Below are positions 10,676 to 21,527 of a stretch of 64,000 nucleotides of DNA, piece after piece. Both the position numbers and the translations under genes were made by a program. This DNA is from Bradyrhizobium sp. 200 (GTDB lineage: Bacteria; Pseudomonadota; Alphaproteobacteria; Rhizobiales; Xanthobacteraceae), in NCBI RefSeq assembly GCF_023100945.1, contig NZ_CP064689.1, forward strand, positions 7,298,001 to 7,362,000, read 5' to 3'. How positions within the stretch are numbered: the stretch's first letter is position 1; every line of letters begins with the position of its first letter. The notes under the pieces were generated by a model. That model did not search any database, was not told the DNA's origin, and worked only from the letters and a program-made list of their open reading frames with translations.

Positions 10676-10873
10676 TTATGAACGCGAACGTGGGGGCAGT
10701 TCACCCGCCCTCTCCTGCTCTAGCATACCCTTGTTCCAGGTCGCTATCTTACGGATGACTTCGATCCAGGCGCCCTCGCGCTCGCGATCGAACTCGAATC
10801 CGCCGCGATCGGTGATCAGCTTGAGCAGCGTCTCCGTTTCGCCGATCTCAGGAGAATGCGTCGCCTTTGGCAT
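10676..10873 (-). pseudogene. N-terminal stub, possibly of the HupT-type sensor kinase
   Basis: A 65-codon frame starting at ATG 10873 and overlapping the hoxA stop by 26 nt. The first ~42 residues, including LITDRGGFEFDREREGAW, resemble the start of HupT/HoxJ-type histidine kinases as I remember them, and the position after hoxA fits. From about residue 43 the sequence no longer looks kinase-like and it stops at the edge of the IS21 remnant. If the assignment is right, the PAS and kinase domains are gone. Confidence 0.35.
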
Positions 10874-12321
10874 TTTTTCTCAAATCGTATCTGGACAGTT
10901 TGAGGCCCACGCTCGATAGCCCAAGCTCGCTCGCAATCCGGCTGATATTACCCTCATACTTCTCCAGATAGTTGATGATAACGGACTTCTCGAGATCTTC
11001 CACCTTGTCTTTCAGCATGGCCGAGCCGTTAAGCTTGTCATGAGCAGGCATCGCGACCGGCCGCCTTCCGTTGCGGCGGCCGAGCAGCGGCGGCACACGC
11101 AGCTCGTACTCGTCGGCCAGCACCGCCATGCGCTGGATCTCGTTCTGAAGCTCGCGCATGTTGCCCGGCCAGTGATATCTGGCGAACTCCTCCAGCGCGG
11201 ACGCGGCAAAGCGCAGGCTCGGCCGGTTGAAGGACGTCTTCACCCCGACAGCACGCCCTCGGCGATCAACGGGACGTCCATGGGCCACTCGCGCAGTGCC
11301 GGCATGTGAACCGGAAACGCCGCCAGGCGGCAGGAGAGGTCGCGACGGAACCGGGCGGCCTCGACCTCGGCTTCGAGATCGCGATTGGTCGCGGCCACCA
11401 CGCGCACGTCGACCTTGCGCACCCGCTGCGCGCCGAGCGGACGGATCTCGCTCTCCTGCAGCACGCGCAACAGCTTGACCTGGAACGCCGGCGAGGTCTC
11501 GCCGATCTCATCGAGGAAGATGGTGCCGCCGTCCGCCACCTCGAACAGGCCCATGCGGTCCTGATAGGCGCCGGTGAAGGCGCCCTTCTTGCAGCCGAAC
11601 AATTCGCTTTCGAGCAGTTCATCGGGCAGCGCGCCGCAATTCTCGACCACGAACGCCTTGTTGGCGCGGGCCGAGCCATAATGAATGGCGCGGGCGGGCA
11701 GCTCCTTGCCGGTGCCGGACTCCCCGGTGATCAGCACGGAGATATCGTAGTCGGCGGCGCGTCTGCCGAGCTCGATCACGTCATGCATCGGGCTATGGGG
11801 CGAATGCACGATACGGTTGAAGTCGTAAAGCTGCTTTGCGGCGCCGCGCTTGACCGAGACGACCTTCTTGACGTGCCTGGGCGTCGCCTTGACGTCGACC
11901 CCCGCCGTTTCCGTTTCCTTCTGAAGCCGCTAGAGCTGAACTGCTTCCTTGACGATGTCGACCAACCGGTCCGGCTGCCATGGCTTCGTGATGTATTGAT
12001 AGATGCCGGCCTCGTTGAGGCCAGCGATGATGTCTTCGCAGTCAGAATAGCCGGAGATGATCATCCGCACCGGATCCGGCCATATCTCGCGGACCCGCTT
12101 CAGGAAGCTGACGCCCGATTCGTGCGGCATCCGCTGGTCGCAGAGAATGGCGTGGACGATATCGCCTTCCAGGAGCTTCTCCGCATCGGCCGCATTGCCG
12201 GCGCACAATACCTCGAATCCTGGTCGAGGACGCGCCGCAGAGCCTCCTGCGAGCGAATCTCGTCGTCGACGACGAGAATGGTTCCTTGGACGTTTGCTGG
12301 CACGTTTCCTGGCATGCTCAT
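10848..12321 (-). pseudogene. hoxA: HoxA, NtrC-type hydrogenase response regulator, multiply broken
   Basis: HoxA activates hydrogenase genes with RpoN in response to H2. The receiver begins ILVVDDE and is broken by a one-base loss near 12219; it resumes at FEVLCAGNAADAEKLL with DQRMP and ends at a TAG stop (11930-11932). The AAA+ domain is well kept, with GESGTGKE and [17 protein letters not shown], until a further one-base loss near 11244. The Fis-type HTH end reads GLSSVGLKLSRYDLRK, two codons shorter than expected in the recognition region. With two frameshifts, one nonsense codon and an in-frame HTH deletion, this cannot be a working regulator. Its start overlaps the hoxX stop. Confidence 0.9.
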
Positions 12322-14018
12322 GATCGCACCGCCATGCAGGTAGGTCGTGCGCGCTCACGCCGCGACCGGTGATTAGCGATGGTCAGCGGCGTACGCGACT
12401 TCGGGACCTTGTGAATGAAATTGTAACGCGCCACGTGGTAGCTTGGATCGAAGCCGTAGAAGTTGAGCCGCATGCGGCGCAGCTCCTCGTTGCGGTACGC
12501 GTCGAGCGGCTTCTCGGCTTCGTCGGTGGCGCGGCGCCTTTGCTTGTCGACAAGGCGCGCGGCATAGTCGGGATCCGATGCAAGCGCGGCGGCGAGCTTC
12601 ACGAGATCGTCCGTTGCCGCGCCCCTGGCCGTCAGCACGCGATCGACGATGCCGAGGCGTCCGGCCTCAGCCACGCCCATCGGCAGCCGGCATTGAGTGA
12701 TCATGGCCGCATTCGCGGCACCCGCGCGCCGCGGCAGAAGATAGGTCCAGTATTCCGAACCGTAGAGATTGCCCATGTCCTTGTAATGCGGATTGAGCAC
12801 GATCCGATCGCTGGCCCAGACCTCGTCGGCGGCGAGGCTGAGGAACACGCCGCCTGCGCCGGCATTGCCGCGAACGACGGAAACCACCAGCCGATCGGTG
12901 GTCTCGATGATGGCCCGCGCGAGGTCGTCGATCGCGTTGATGTTGCGCCAGGACTCATCCGCCGCGCTGTCGGCGGCCTCGATCTCGGCAAGATGAATGC
13001 CGTTCGACCAATAATCACGGCCGCCGGTCAGCAGCAGAACCTTGGTTGCGCGCGCAAGCGCGGTTCGATAGGCGCTGAGCAATGCCTTGCAGTCGTCGGA
13101 GCTCATGGCGCCGTTGTAGAAGTTGAATTGCAGCTCGCCAACCTCGCAATGCTCGCGATATCCGATCGGACCGTAGCCGCATCCTGGCCTGTGCGGCAGA
13201 TGCGCGGCTTCCGACGCGAAGATCTTCGTCGCCGGAAGCTTCAAGCTCTTCGGCGCGACACTCCGGACGTGGCCGATCCAGACCGCGCCGTCGACGGTCG
13301 CCCGGGCCAGCGCACCGTCGCACTGCGCCACCACGGTGCCGGGTACGCCGGAGATGCCATGGGCCTCATGCGCATCGAACAGCTGGACGTCCTGCCAGAA
13401 CAGACTGTCGGTCAGGCCGGGCATGCCGTCGGCGCTGTCGATCTTGCGAAGCACCTCGACGGTTGTGTCGTGCTGCCAGTCGATCGCCCGATCCGCTTGC
13501 CGGCAGGGCCCCCGCACGCGAATGCGCGGATCGTCGCTCACCATTGGCGCGGGCGCCTCGTGCCCGGCCTCGATCGCGGCAATGGCCTCGAGCACCGCCT
13601 CCACCGCGCAGGAGGTGACCTCGTTGCGGTAGATGCTGGACTTCGCGGCACGCCGCATCGGGAACGTGCGATGGACCCAGATCGGACCGGCGTCGAACTC
13701 GCCATCCGCCTGCAGCACCGTGATACCCCACTCCGCGACGCCCTCGAGAATGGCCCAGTCGAGAGCCGCAGGACCGCGGTCACCGGGCGGGCCGGGGTGC
13801 ACGACGAGGCAACGCACGCCACGCCAGACATCGTCGGGGATCGCCCGTTTCAAGAACGGCGCGATAACGAGGTCGGGCCGATACAGCGCAACACTTTCGC
13901 GGGTCACGTCGGGATGGATATCGAGCTCGACCGAGACCTCATGGCTACGCTCGCAGAGTTCGACATGCAGCCGCTGCGTCAGGTTGTTGAAGGAATGCGA
14001 CAAAAGCAGAATGCGCAT
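12318..14018 (-). CDS. hoxX: HoxX/HypX, CO-ligand-forming maturation enzyme
   Basis: A 566-residue HypX/HoxX. The N-terminal half is a formyl-THF transferase fold with VVHPGPPGDRGPAALDWAI; the C-terminal half is an enoyl-CoA hydratase/crotonase fold with the block NGIHLAEIE and GNAGAGGVFLSLAADEV. The family makes CO from formyl-THF for the Fe(CN)2CO centre of NiFe hydrogenase, which matters under oxygen. The ATG at 14018, MRILLLSHSFNNLTQRL, is preferred over a TTG at 14030 because GAGG precedes it. It lies eight bases after hypE. The C-terminal tail after KSRTPLTIANH is slightly long. Confidence 0.93.
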   Translation of the reverse strand: MRILLLSHSFNNLTQRLHVELCERSHEVSVELDIHPDVTRESVALYRPDLVIAPFLKRAIPDDVWRGVRCLVVHPGPPGDRGPAALDWAILEGVAEWGITVLQADGEFDAGPIWVHRTFPMRRAAKSSIYRNEVTSCAVEAVLEAIAAIEAGHEAPAPMVSDDPRIRVRGPCRQADRAIDWQHDTTVEVLRKIDSADGMPGLTDSLFWQDVQLFDAHEAHGISGVPGTVVAQCDGALARATVDGAVWIGHVRSVAPKSLKLPATKIFASEAAHLPHRPGCGYGPIGYREHCEVGELQFNFYNGAMSSDDCKALLSAYRTALARATKVLLLTGGRDYWSNGIHLAEIEAADSAADESWRNINAIDDLARAIIETTDRLVVSVVRGNAGAGGVFLSLAADEVWASDRIVLNPHYKDMGNLYGSEYWTYLLPRRAGAANAAMITQCRLPMGVAEAGRLGIVDRVLTARGAATDDLVKLAAALASDPDYAARLVDKQRRRATDEAEKPLDAYRNEELRRMRLNFYGFDPSYHVARYNFIHKVPKSRTPLTIANHRSRRERARPTCMAVRS

Positions 14019-14026
14019 CCTGAGCC

Positions 14027-15067
14027 TCAACAGATCCGGGGTAATTGTTCGCCCGACAGCCAGTCGACGATCCTTCCGCCGCCAAAGCTCGTCGCCATCT
14101 GCACGAAATGGTGGTCGTCCGCCACGGCCTCGCCGATCTCGGCGGCATCACGGCCGAGCGGATGCACCCGCATCGCCGCAAGCACGGCTGCTGCAACCTC
14201 GGGCGCCACGATCGCTGCCAGCTTGCCTTCGTTGGCGACGTAGAGCGGATCGAGCCCGAGCAGTTCGCAGGCCGCAGCAACACCGGGCTTCACCGGGATC
14301 GCCGCCTCCTGAAGTCGGAAGCCAAGGCCGGACTGCTGGGCGATCTCGTTCAGCGTTGCGGCGAGCCCACCGCGGGTGGGATCGCGCATCAAACGGATGC
14401 CCTTGCCGCCAGCCGCCAGCATGCTCGCAACGAAATCATGCAACGACGCGGAATCCGAGACGATCTCGGTCTCAAAAGCGAGGTTCTGCCGTTTGGACAT
14501 GATGGCGACGCCATGATCCCCCAGGGTTCCAGAGATCAGGACACGATCGCCGACGCGGGCATTCCCGGCAGAGAGGTCGAGCCCGGCAGGCACGACACCG
14601 ACCCCGGCTGTCGAGATGAACAGGCCGTCGGCCTTGCCACGCTCGACGACCTTCGTGTCACCGGTGATGATGTAGACGCCCGCGGCTCGCGCGGCCTCGC
14701 CCATGGAATCCGCAATCATCTTCAGGTCGGAGAAACGAAAACCTTCCTCGATGATGAAGCTCGCCGAGAGATAGAGCGGCCGCGCGCCGGCCATGGCGAT
14801 GTCGTTGACCGTGCCATGCACGGCGAGCGAGCCGATATTGCCGCCCGGAAAGAACAGCGGCGAGACCACATAGCCGTCGGTCGTCATCACCATGCGCCCA
14901 GCGCCGACATCGAACGCAGACTGGTCGTTGCCGCACGCCAGCCATTCATTGCCGAAGGCCTCGTGGAACAGGCCCGAGATCAGTTGCGACATCGCGCGGC
15001 CACCGGATCCGTGGGACAGGTCGACGCAGCCGTTCCTTATGTCGAGCTTGCGCTGATGGGCTTTCAT
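14027..15067 (-). CDS. hypE: hydrogenase maturation protein HypE
   Basis: HypE, 346 residues, dehydrates the carbamoyl group received from HypF to a cyanide ligand. It has the ATP-binding HGSGGRAM start, the central AIR-synthase-like fold with DPTRGGLAATLNE, and the C-terminal thiocarboxamide-carrying cysteine in the ending LPRIC. Start at ATG 15067 overlaps the hypD stop by four bases (ATGA). Full length and intact. Confidence 0.97.
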   Translation of the reverse strand: MKAHQRKLDIRNGCVDLSHGSGGRAMSQLISGLFHEAFGNEWLACGNDQSAFDVGAGRMVMTTDGYVVSPLFFPGGNIGSLAVHGTVNDIAMAGARPLYLSASFIIEEGFRFSDLKMIADSMGEAARAAGVYIITGDTKVVERGKADGLFISTAGVGVVPAGLDLSAGNARVGDRVLISGTLGDHGVAIMSKRQNLAFETEIVSDSASLHDFVASMLAAGGKGIRLMRDPTRGGLAATLNEIAQQSGLGFRLQEAAIPVKPGVAAACELLGLDPLYVANEGKLAAIVAPEVAAAVLAAMRVHPLGRDAAEIGEAVADDHHFVQMATSFGGGRIVDWLSGEQLPRIC

Positions 15068-16206
15068 GACGCCCGCCGTTGCTGATGATCGCGGAAGCGG
15101 CCGTAAGTCCAGTGTGCCGCACATGCACCCTCGGACGAGACCATGCAGGACCCCATCGGCGTCTCCGGCGTGCACACCGTGCCGAACAGCTTGCAGTCAA
15201 CCGGCTTCTTCACGCCGCGCAGGATGGCGCCGCATTCACAGGCCGGATTGTCGGCAACGCGAAGCTCGTTCATGTCGAAGCGGACCTCGGCATCGTATTT
15301 GGCGTAGGCCCGCTTCAGCTTGAGCCCGCTATAAGGCACTAGGCCGAGACCGCGCCACTCGAACTGGTCGCGCAGCTCGAAGATGTCGGAGACCTCCTCC
15401 TTGGCGAGCAGATTGCCGTCACGGGTCACTGCGCGGCTATACTGGTTCTCCACCTCATGTCGGTGCTCGTTGACCTGCCGCACCAGCATCAGGATCGCCT
15501 GCATCATGTCGAGCGGCTCGAAGCCCGCGATCACCACCGGCTTGCCGAATTCTTCGGCAAAGAACTCGTAAGGCTCGGTGCCGATGATGGTCGAGACATG
15601 GGCCGGCCCGACGAAGCCGTCGATCTCGACGCGGCCGATATTGCGGATATCGGGGCTTTCCAGGATGTTCTGCATCGCCGGCGGCGTCAGCACATGATTG
15701 CAGAACACGCTGAAGTTCTTGAGCTGCTTCTTCTCGGCGAGCCGGATCATCACGGCGGTCGGCGGCGTCGTGGTCTCGAAGCCGATGGCGAAGAACACGA
15801 CCGCGCGGCCGGGATTTTCTTCCGCAACACGGATTGCATCAATCGTGGAATAAACCATACGGACGTCGGCGCCGCGCGCCTTCGCCTTCAGCAGCGAGGC
15901 ACCCTGCGAGCCCGGCACCCGCATCAGGTCGCCGTAGACGCAAAGGATCACGTCCGGCCGCTCGGCGAGCCGGATCGCCATGTCGATGCGTCCCGCTGGC
16001 AAGACGCAGACCGGGCAGCCGGGACCGTGGATCATCCGCACGTTCTTCGGCAGCATATCCTCCAGCCCGTAGCGGGAGATTGCATGCGTGTGGCCGCCGC
16101 AAAATTCCATGAAACGATAGGACTTTTCCGGATCGGCCTCCGAGCGAATCGCCTTCGCCAATCCCAGCGCGATCTCCTTGTCGCGAAACTCGTCGGCATA
16201 TTTCAT
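15064..16206 (-). CDS. hypD: hydrogenase maturation protein HypD
   Basis: HypD, 380 residues, an iron-sulfur scaffold that with HypC holds the Fe(CN)2CO unit. Diagnostic motifs are FCGGHTHAI near residue 40, HGPGCPVCVLP near residue 65 and the C-terminal cysteine region CECGAILRGVKKP with CKLFGTVCTP. It overlaps hypC upstream and hypE downstream by four bases each. Intact. Confidence 0.97.
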   Translation of the reverse strand: MKYADEFRDKEIALGLAKAIRSEADPEKSYRFMEFCGGHTHAISRYGLEDMLPKNVRMIHGPGCPVCVLPAGRIDMAIRLAERPDVILCVYGDLMRVPGSQGASLLKAKARGADVRMVYSTIDAIRVAEENPGRAVVFFAIGFETTTPPTAVMIRLAEKKQLKNFSVFCNHVLTPPAMQNILESPDIRNIGRVEIDGFVGPAHVSTIIGTEPYEFFAEEFGKPVVIAGFEPLDMMQAILMLVRQVNEHRHEVENQYSRAVTRDGNLLAKEEVSDIFELRDQFEWRGLGLVPYSGLKLKRAYAKYDAEVRFDMNELRVADNPACECGAILRGVKKPVDCKLFGTVCTPETPMGSCMVSSEGACAAHWTYGRFRDHQQRRAS

Positions 16207-16439
16207 TGCGCGGCCTCCCGGCTTTCGGCGCCGATTTCACGCAACAGCTCCAGCGTCCGCTGCGCCTCCTCCGGATCGATCTTGGTCAGGGCGTAGCCCA
16301 CATGGATGATCACGTAGTCGCCGACGGCGAGGGTTTCGATCAGCGCCACCGAGATCTCCTTGCTGACGCCATCGATCGAGACGACGGCCATGTTGTCGGG
16401 CAGGAGCTTTGTGACCTCAGCAGGTATCGCGAGACACAT
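16203..16439 (-). CDS. hypC: hydrogenase maturation chaperone HypC
   Basis: A 78-residue HypC starting MCLAIPAEV; Cys2 after removal of Met is the residue that binds HypD and the iron unit. The family end HVGYALTKIDPEEAQ is present. The hypF stop and hypC start overlap as TGATG. HupF at 23272-23568 is its larger paralogue. Confidence 0.96.
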   Translation of the reverse strand: MCLAIPAEVTKLLPDNMAVVSIDGVSKEISVALIETLAVGDYVIIHVGYALTKIDPEEAQRTLELLREIGAESREAAQ

Positions 16440-18694
16440 CAGGCGTTTCTTTCCGGGCCTTGCTGTTCGAGGAGTTGGAGCGCGGCGACCCAGGCCTGCC
16501 CGAGGCTGAGGCCGCCGTCATTGGACGGCACCTGGCGAGGCAGCAACGGCGAGAGCCCGGTGGCGATGCAGCCGCGCCCGATCTCGTCTGCGAGGATCGC
16601 GTTGAGGAAGCAGCCACCGCTCAGGATGACGGTCGTGACGCTGGTCTCCAGTGCCGCGCGCGCGATCCAGTCGATGCAGGCGGCGGCGAAGGTGCCATGG
16701 AAGAGCTCGGCCCCATCGACCGGATCGACCGCAAGGCGCTCGAGCAAGGGGAAAAGAGACAGCACGCCATTCTCGATCGTCCAGCCGTCCTCCGCGAGGC
16801 GCGGTGTGCGGACACGCGCTTCCAGCTTCATTGCGGCTTCGCCCTCGTAACTCTGCACCGGACAGAGACCAAGCAGCCCCGCCACCGCGTCAAACAGCCG
16901 GCCGGCGCTGGTCGTCGTCGCCACGCCGGGCTGGTCGAGCATAGCGCAGAGACGCGCAGCCTGCGGCTGCATCGCAAAGCGCTTCGCAATCGCGTCGCCG
17001 CGCCGCAAGGCGTGCAGCACGCTCGCGGCCATGCGCCACGGCTCGCGCGTCGCGCGATCGCCACCCGGCATCTTCATCGGCGCCAGATGTCCGAGCCGCC
17101 GGAAGCGTGCACCATCGCACGAGAGCAACTCGCCGCCCCAATTGCCACCGTCGCTGCCATAGCCGAAGCCGTCGAGCACCAGCGCCAACGCTGGCCCTGC
17201 GACGCCATGTTCCGCCATCACGGATGCCGCATGGGCATGGTGATGCTGGACCGCGATCAGCCGCCTCCCGCTGGCTTCAGCGAAACGGGTCGAGGCCATG
17301 TTCGGATGCAGGTCGTGGGCGATGACGACCGGCTCGATGTCCAGCGTCGAGAGCAGGTGATCCACGGTCTCCTCGAAAAAGCGAATGCTTTCCGCGGTGT
17401 CGAGATCGCCGATGTGCTGGGAGACGAAGGCTTCGTTGCCGCGGATGACGGTGACCGTCGACTTCAGCGCGCCGCCGACCGCAAGCACCGACGGGACGGA
17501 CTTCGCGAGCCTAATCGGCTCGGGAATATAGCCGCGGGCGCGGCGGATGAACTGCGCCCGGCCCGCGACCACCGACACGACAGAGTCGTCCGCGCGGGTG
17601 ACGATGTCGCGGTCATGCGTGACGATCAGGTCGGCGATGCCGGCAAGCCGCCGTTTGGCCTCGTCATTGACGATCACCAGCGGCTCGCCGCCAGGATTGG
17701 CGCTGGTTGCCACGATCGCCCAACTTGCGCCGTCCGCCCGCGGATGCGCCGAATTGAGCGCCTTCAGCACCAGATGATGCAGCGGCGCGACGGGCAGCAT
17801 GACGCCGATCCGCGACAGCTCCGGCGCAATCGCGGGCGGGAGCATATCGCGGGATCTCATCAGCACGATGGGCCGCGGCGAGGATTCCAGCAGCGCGAGC
17901 CCGACCGCATCGATTTCAGCGATCTCGCCGACCACATCCGTCGAACCGACCATCACGGCGAACGGCTTCTGATTGCGATGCTTCCGGTGCCGCAGACGCC
18001 ACACGGCCGCATCTTCACGGGCATTGCACAGCAATTGATATCCGCCGAGTCCCTTGATCGCGACGATCCTTCCGTCGGCGATCGCAGTGGCGATCTGCTT
18101 GGTACCATGACTGATCCTTGGCCCACATCGCGGGCAGGCAATTGCTTCGGCGTGGAAGCGACGGCTCGCCGGATCGGCATAGTCTGCTGCGCAGGCCGTG
18201 CACATCGCGAAGCGCCTCATCGCGGTGGTACGGCGGTCATAGGGCAACTGCTCGGCGATGGTGTAGCGCGGGCCGCAATGGGTGCAGTTGACGAAAGGAT
18301 AGAGATGGAAGCGGCTCGCCGGATCAAACAGCTCGCTCAGACACTGCGGACAGGTCGCGGCATCGGCGGCGATCCGGGTCGAGACCTTGCCCTGCTCACT
18401 GGCGCGGATGTGGAACTCGTCGCTTTCGGTGATGCCGACCGGTTGCACGGAAATCTCGTCTATCCGAGCCAGTGGCGGTTTTTCCAGCGGCAGCGCATCG
18501 ACAAAATCGGCGGCGCGGTCGCCCTCGACCTCGATCACCACGCCATCGGGATCATTGGCAACGAAGCCGCCGAGCCGATAGCGCGCGGCGAGGCCGTAGA
18601 CGTAGGGACGAAAGCCCACGCCCTGCACGGCGCCGCGCACATGCAGGCGCAGCCGTCTTCGGTCTCGCGCCATGGCCTCGCCGCTCATGCTCAT
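16439..18694 (-). CDS. hypF: carbamoyltransferase HypF
   Basis: HypF, 751 residues, uses carbamoyl phosphate and ATP to carbamoylate HypE, the first step toward cyanide ligands. Domains in order: acylphosphatase ([16 protein letters not shown]), two zinc-finger-like cysteine sets ([11 protein letters not shown] ... [11 protein letters not shown]), YrdC-like domain, and a Kae1-like domain with [14 protein letters not shown] and the C-terminal [16 protein letters not shown]. Its start overlaps the hypB stop (ATGA). No frame damage over 2.2 kb. Confidence 0.97.
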   Translation of the reverse strand: MSMSGEAMARDRRRLRLHVRGAVQGVGFRPYVYGLAARYRLGGFVANDPDGVVIEVEGDRAADFVDALPLEKPPLARIDEISVQPVGITESDEFHIRASEQGKVSTRIAADAATCPQCLSELFDPASRFHLYPFVNCTHCGPRYTIAEQLPYDRRTTAMRRFAMCTACAADYADPASRRFHAEAIACPRCGPRISHGTKQIATAIADGRIVAIKGLGGYQLLCNAREDAAVWRLRHRKHRNQKPFAVMVGSTDVVGEIAEIDAVGLALLESSPRPIVLMRSRDMLPPAIAPELSRIGVMLPVAPLHHLVLKALNSAHPRADGASWAIVATSANPGGEPLVIVNDEAKRRLAGIADLIVTHDRDIVTRADDSVVSVVAGRAQFIRRARGYIPEPIRLAKSVPSVLAVGGALKSTVTVIRGNEAFVSQHIGDLDTAESIRFFEETVDHLLSTLDIEPVVIAHDLHPNMASTRFAEASGRRLIAVQHHHAHAASVMAEHGVAGPALALVLDGFGYGSDGGNWGGELLSCDGARFRRLGHLAPMKMPGGDRATREPWRMAASVLHALRRGDAIAKRFAMQPQAARLCAMLDQPGVATTTSAGRLFDAVAGLLGLCPVQSYEGEAAMKLEARVRTPRLAEDGWTIENGVLSLFPLLERLAVDPVDGAELFHGTFAAACIDWIARAALETSVTTVILSGGCFLNAILADEIGRGCIATGLSPLLPRQVPSNDGGLSLGQAWVAALQLLEQQGPERNA

Positions 18695-19581
18695 CCCGAC
18701 ACGGCCATCTCGGTCGGCTTCATCTGTGCAACCCGCTTGCGAATCCAGGCATAGAATGCCGCAAAACCCTCACCGGTGCACGCCGACACCGTCAAAACCT
18801 CGATCTTCGGACTGACCCGGCGCGCATATTCGATCGTCCTTGCAAGATCGAAGTCGAGTACGGGCGCAAGATCGATCTTGTTGATCAGCATCAGAGAGGA
18901 GGCTGCGAACATGTCCGGATATTTCAGCGGCTTGTCCTCGCCTTCCGTGGTCGAGAACACCACGATCTTGCAGGCCTCGCCGAGATCGAACGCCGCGGGA
19001 CAGACGAGATTACCGACGTTCTCGATGAAGAGGATGCCGCCGTTAAGCCAGGGCAAGCGGTCATAGGCTTCGCCGACCATGGCGGCATCGAGATGGCAGC
19101 CCTTGCCGGTATTGACCTGGATCGCCGGCACGCCGGTCGAGCGGATCCGTTCGGCATCGTTGGAGGTCTGTTGATCGCCTTCGATCACGCCAATCGGAAA
19201 GCTGTCCTTCAGCTCGGACACGGCGCGAATCAGAAGCGAGGTTTTTCCGGCGCCGGGGCTCGAGACCAGGTTGAAGACGAGCACGTCGTCGGTGCGGAAG
19301 CGCGCGCGGTTGTCGGCGGCAAGCCGATTGTTCTTGCCGAGAATGTCGCGCTCGACCTGGATGATGCGGTCGCTGCTCATGCCGGCGATCTGCTGGCCTG
19401 CCGGGTTGGCGCTGCAATCGACCAGCCCGCCATCGCCGGGCGCGTGATCATGATGATGGTGATGGTCGTGGCTGTGCCCATGACGATGCGAATGATCGTG
19501 CCCATGGGAATGATCATGGGAATGATCATGGGTGTGTTCGATGGACGCTTTGGCATCGCTGCAACCGCATACCGTGCACAT
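18691..19581 (-). CDS. hypB: nickel-insertion GTPase HypB
   Basis: HypB, 296 residues. It begins MCTVCGCS (CxxCGC nickel site) and is followed by a histidine-rich stretch around residues 17-45 that stores nickel. The GTPase domain has the P-loop [24 protein letters not shown] and the base-binding NKIDL. The ATG at 19581 overlaps the hypA stop (TGATG); a longer in-frame start upstream is not used. Confidence 0.97.
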   Translation of the reverse strand: MCTVCGCSDAKASIEHTHDHSHDHSHGHDHSHRHGHSHDHHHHHDHAPGDGGLVDCSANPAGQQIAGMSSDRIIQVERDILGKNNRLAADNRARFRTDDVLVFNLVSSPGAGKTSLLIRAVSELKDSFPIGVIEGDQQTSNDAERIRSTGVPAIQVNTGKGCHLDAAMVGEAYDRLPWLNGGILFIENVGNLVCPAAFDLGEACKIVVFSTTEGEDKPLKYPDMFAASSLMLINKIDLAPVLDFDLARTIEYARRVSPKIEVLTVSACTGEGFAAFYAWIRKRVAQMKPTEMAVSG

Positions 19582-19922
19582 CAGTCGACCTCCAGTTCCC
19601 TCACGCGCATCTCTTCGCCGCCGGTCACCTGCAATTGATAGCTGCCGCAGGACGGACACGGCTCATAGCGCTGCTTGATCTCGACGCCTTTGGAGCAGGC
19701 CATGCACCAGGCCGCTCCCGGCGTCTCGACGATCTCGAGCCTTGCTCCTTGCGCAATGGTGCGCGCGGCGACGGCCTCGAAGCAGAACTTCATCGCCTCA
19801 GGCGCAACATGGCTGAGCGCACCGATCTCCAGGCACACGACGTTCACCCTAGCGAAGGCGTGCTTGCGCGACTCCTCCTGGATAATCTCGATGATTCCCT
19901 CGCACAGCGCCATCTCATGCAT
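19581..19922 (-). CDS. hypA: nickel metallochaperone HypA
   Basis: HypA, 113 residues, delivers nickel to the hydrogenase large subunit with HypB. It begins [14 protein letters not shown], with the nickel-binding MHE, and has the zinc site CMACSKG ... CPSCGS. The start at 19922 overlaps the end of hupK by eight bases. Confidence 0.96.
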   Translation of the reverse strand: MHEMALCEGIIEIIQEESRKHAFARVNVVCLEIGALSHVAPEAMKFCFEAVAARTIAQGARLEIVETPGAAWCMACSKGVEIKQRYEPCPSCGSYQLQVTGGEEMRVRELEVD

Positions 19923-21009
19923 GGCCGATCTCGCGGAAGCTGAGGCTGAAGCCGACGCACGGATCGAACGAGCCGACGAGCGTGCGGACCGCATCCGGCC
20001 CCTGCCGGCCCCCGGCGAGAACGGAGCCCTGGAGGCTGCGAACCAACGGCCCGCGGGCATGGAAATTCCACTCCGTCGGCGCCAAGAATTCAAAGCGGAC
20101 GATGCGGTCTTCATCGTCGAGCTCGACGGCATGATAGAGCCGGCCCCGCGCGCATTCGACGGCACCCGCGCCTCTGCCGGTCCCCAGCCGGTAGCTCTGG
20201 AGGACACCGTCCTTGACTGTCCCATCGTCCGCCTCGAGGAAGGCGCAGAGCCGCGCCACTTCTGCGATCCGCGCCTTCAGACGCTCGGCGGGCCCCGCGC
20301 CCGGCGGCAGGATCGGCTCACGCCCAACCCGCCGCGCCCAGACGCCGGTCTCCGGAATCCGGCCATGGAGATCAGGCGCATCGGAGAATATCGCGCCATC
20401 GGCAAGCAGCCGCATGACGATTTCGAGATCGTCGGCTGCCGACAGGAATGACTGTTCGACCACCGGCGGCAGCAAGGCATCGCCATCGAAATTCGCAAGA
20501 TGTACCGCCAGCGCGCTGCCGGCCCGGGGGGCTTGCTCCTCGCTCGCGATCCCGAGCGCGGCGAGCGATGCCCTGATCTTCGCCACCGCCTCGCGGCGCG
20601 AGACCGCCTCCCCGCGCTCGACGATGCTGCCACCCAGAACGGCCGTGGCCTCCATCATGGCACGAACGGCTGCGGCGCCGGCGCCGTCAAGCGTGAGACG
20701 GCCAACGAACAGGCCGCGTAACAATTCGGTCAGGCGTTCGGCGACGACAGCGACGACGCGACCGTGCTCGATCTCGAGACTGGCATCCTCGCCCCGCGCC
20801 GCCTCGACCGCGGACAGGAAAGCTACCTGATGCGCCATCGAGCACAGGGAGAACAGACGCGGCAGCACCGACGGCAGTGACGAGGCTGGCTTTCCCGCGA
20901 ACAAGCGCGTCAACGGCGGCCGGCTGCGCGGCCGGATCGCGACGTCAGCGATCGTGCCGCCGGCGAGCCACACCGTGATGTCGATCTCGTTGCGGAAGGC
21001 CAGGCTCAT
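19915..21009 (-). CDS. hupK: hydrogenase maturation protein HupK
   Basis: HupK, 364 residues, a scaffold-like relative of the hydrogenase large subunit that has lost most metal ligands. The C-terminus keeps a partial imitation of the large-subunit end, SFDPCVGFSLSF. The ATG at 21009 overlaps the hupJ stop by four bases (ATGA), so it is preferred over a GTG at 21015. In rhizobia HupK takes part in assembling the metal centre during symbiosis. Confidence 0.92.
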   Translation of the reverse strand: MSLAFRNEIDITVWLAGGTIADVAIRPRSRPPLTRLFAGKPASSLPSVLPRLFSLCSMAHQVAFLSAVEAARGEDASLEIEHGRVVAVVAERLTELLRGLFVGRLTLDGAGAAAVRAMMEATAVLGGSIVERGEAVSRREAVAKIRASLAALGIASEEQAPRAGSALAVHLANFDGDALLPPVVEQSFLSAADDLEIVMRLLADGAIFSDAPDLHGRIPETGVWARRVGREPILPPGAGPAERLKARIAEVARLCAFLEADDGTVKDGVLQSYRLGTGRGAGAVECARGRLYHAVELDDEDRIVRFEFLAPTEWNFHARGPLVRSLQGSVLAGGRQGPDAVRTLVGSFDPCVGFSLSFREIGHA

Positions 21010-21527
21010 CCGCACCGCTCCGTCAGAACACCGCGCAGGAAGTTACGCCGATCGATCGGGCTTGTTGCGGGCTCGCGACGACGGACCGCCTCCTCGCTGT
21101 CGGCCGGCAGCATCAGCTCGGCGAGGGTCGCTTCGGCCGTCGCCCGCGCGGTGACCATGTCCGCGAACTGGAACATCGGCGAGAACAGCGAGCAGCTCGC
21201 GATCAGGCCCATTTGTCCGACCTCGCTGAGAGTGAATTCGATATCGCCCGCAGGGAAGCGGATTCGCAGGCTCGGGCCCGACGTATCCCGCGCGATCGCG
21301 CTCGCCGGCATCACCACGTTCATGAACCAGGGCGTGACCATGATGCCGATGGTCGTGCCGTTGAACCAGCGGAAACCGACCGCTTCGACGCCGAGCGCGT
21401 CGTTGTAGATCGGCAGATCGCGCATCGCGCGCTCGCCGATCTCCCGATAGCTTCCTGCCAAGAGCTCGCCCCACGCTTCGGCGTCGGCGTCGGCGGCGCT
21501 GGCAGGAATTTGCGTATCAGCCGTCAT
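21006..21527 (-). CDS. hupJ: hydrogenase accessory protein HupJ (HybE family)
   Basis: HupJ, 173 residues, of the HybE-type accessory family. Recognisable block: [23 protein letters not shown] and LPADSEEA near the end. The ATG at 21527 overlaps the stop of the hupH-hupI frame as ATGA, the same junction type as other genes of this operon. Precise biochemical role is not settled in the family; it is needed for processing or assembly of the hydrogenase. Confidence 0.9.
   Translation of the reverse strand: MTADTQIPASAADADAEAWGELLAGSYREIGERAMRDLPIYNDALGVEAVGFRWFNGTTIGIMVTPWFMNVVMPASAIARDTSGPSLRIRFPAGDIEFTLSEVGQMGLIASCSLFSPMFQFADMVTARATAEATLAELMLPADSEEAVRRREPATSPIDRRNFLRGVLTERCG

Noticed and set aside
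12369..14243. 624-codon plus-strand frame antisense to hoxX
   Set aside because: High-GC antisense shadow of hoxX and hypE, with no domain signal and no ribosome site.
16460..18754. 764-codon plus-strand frame antisense to hypF
   Set aside because: Shadow frame of an intact, well-recognised gene on the other strand.
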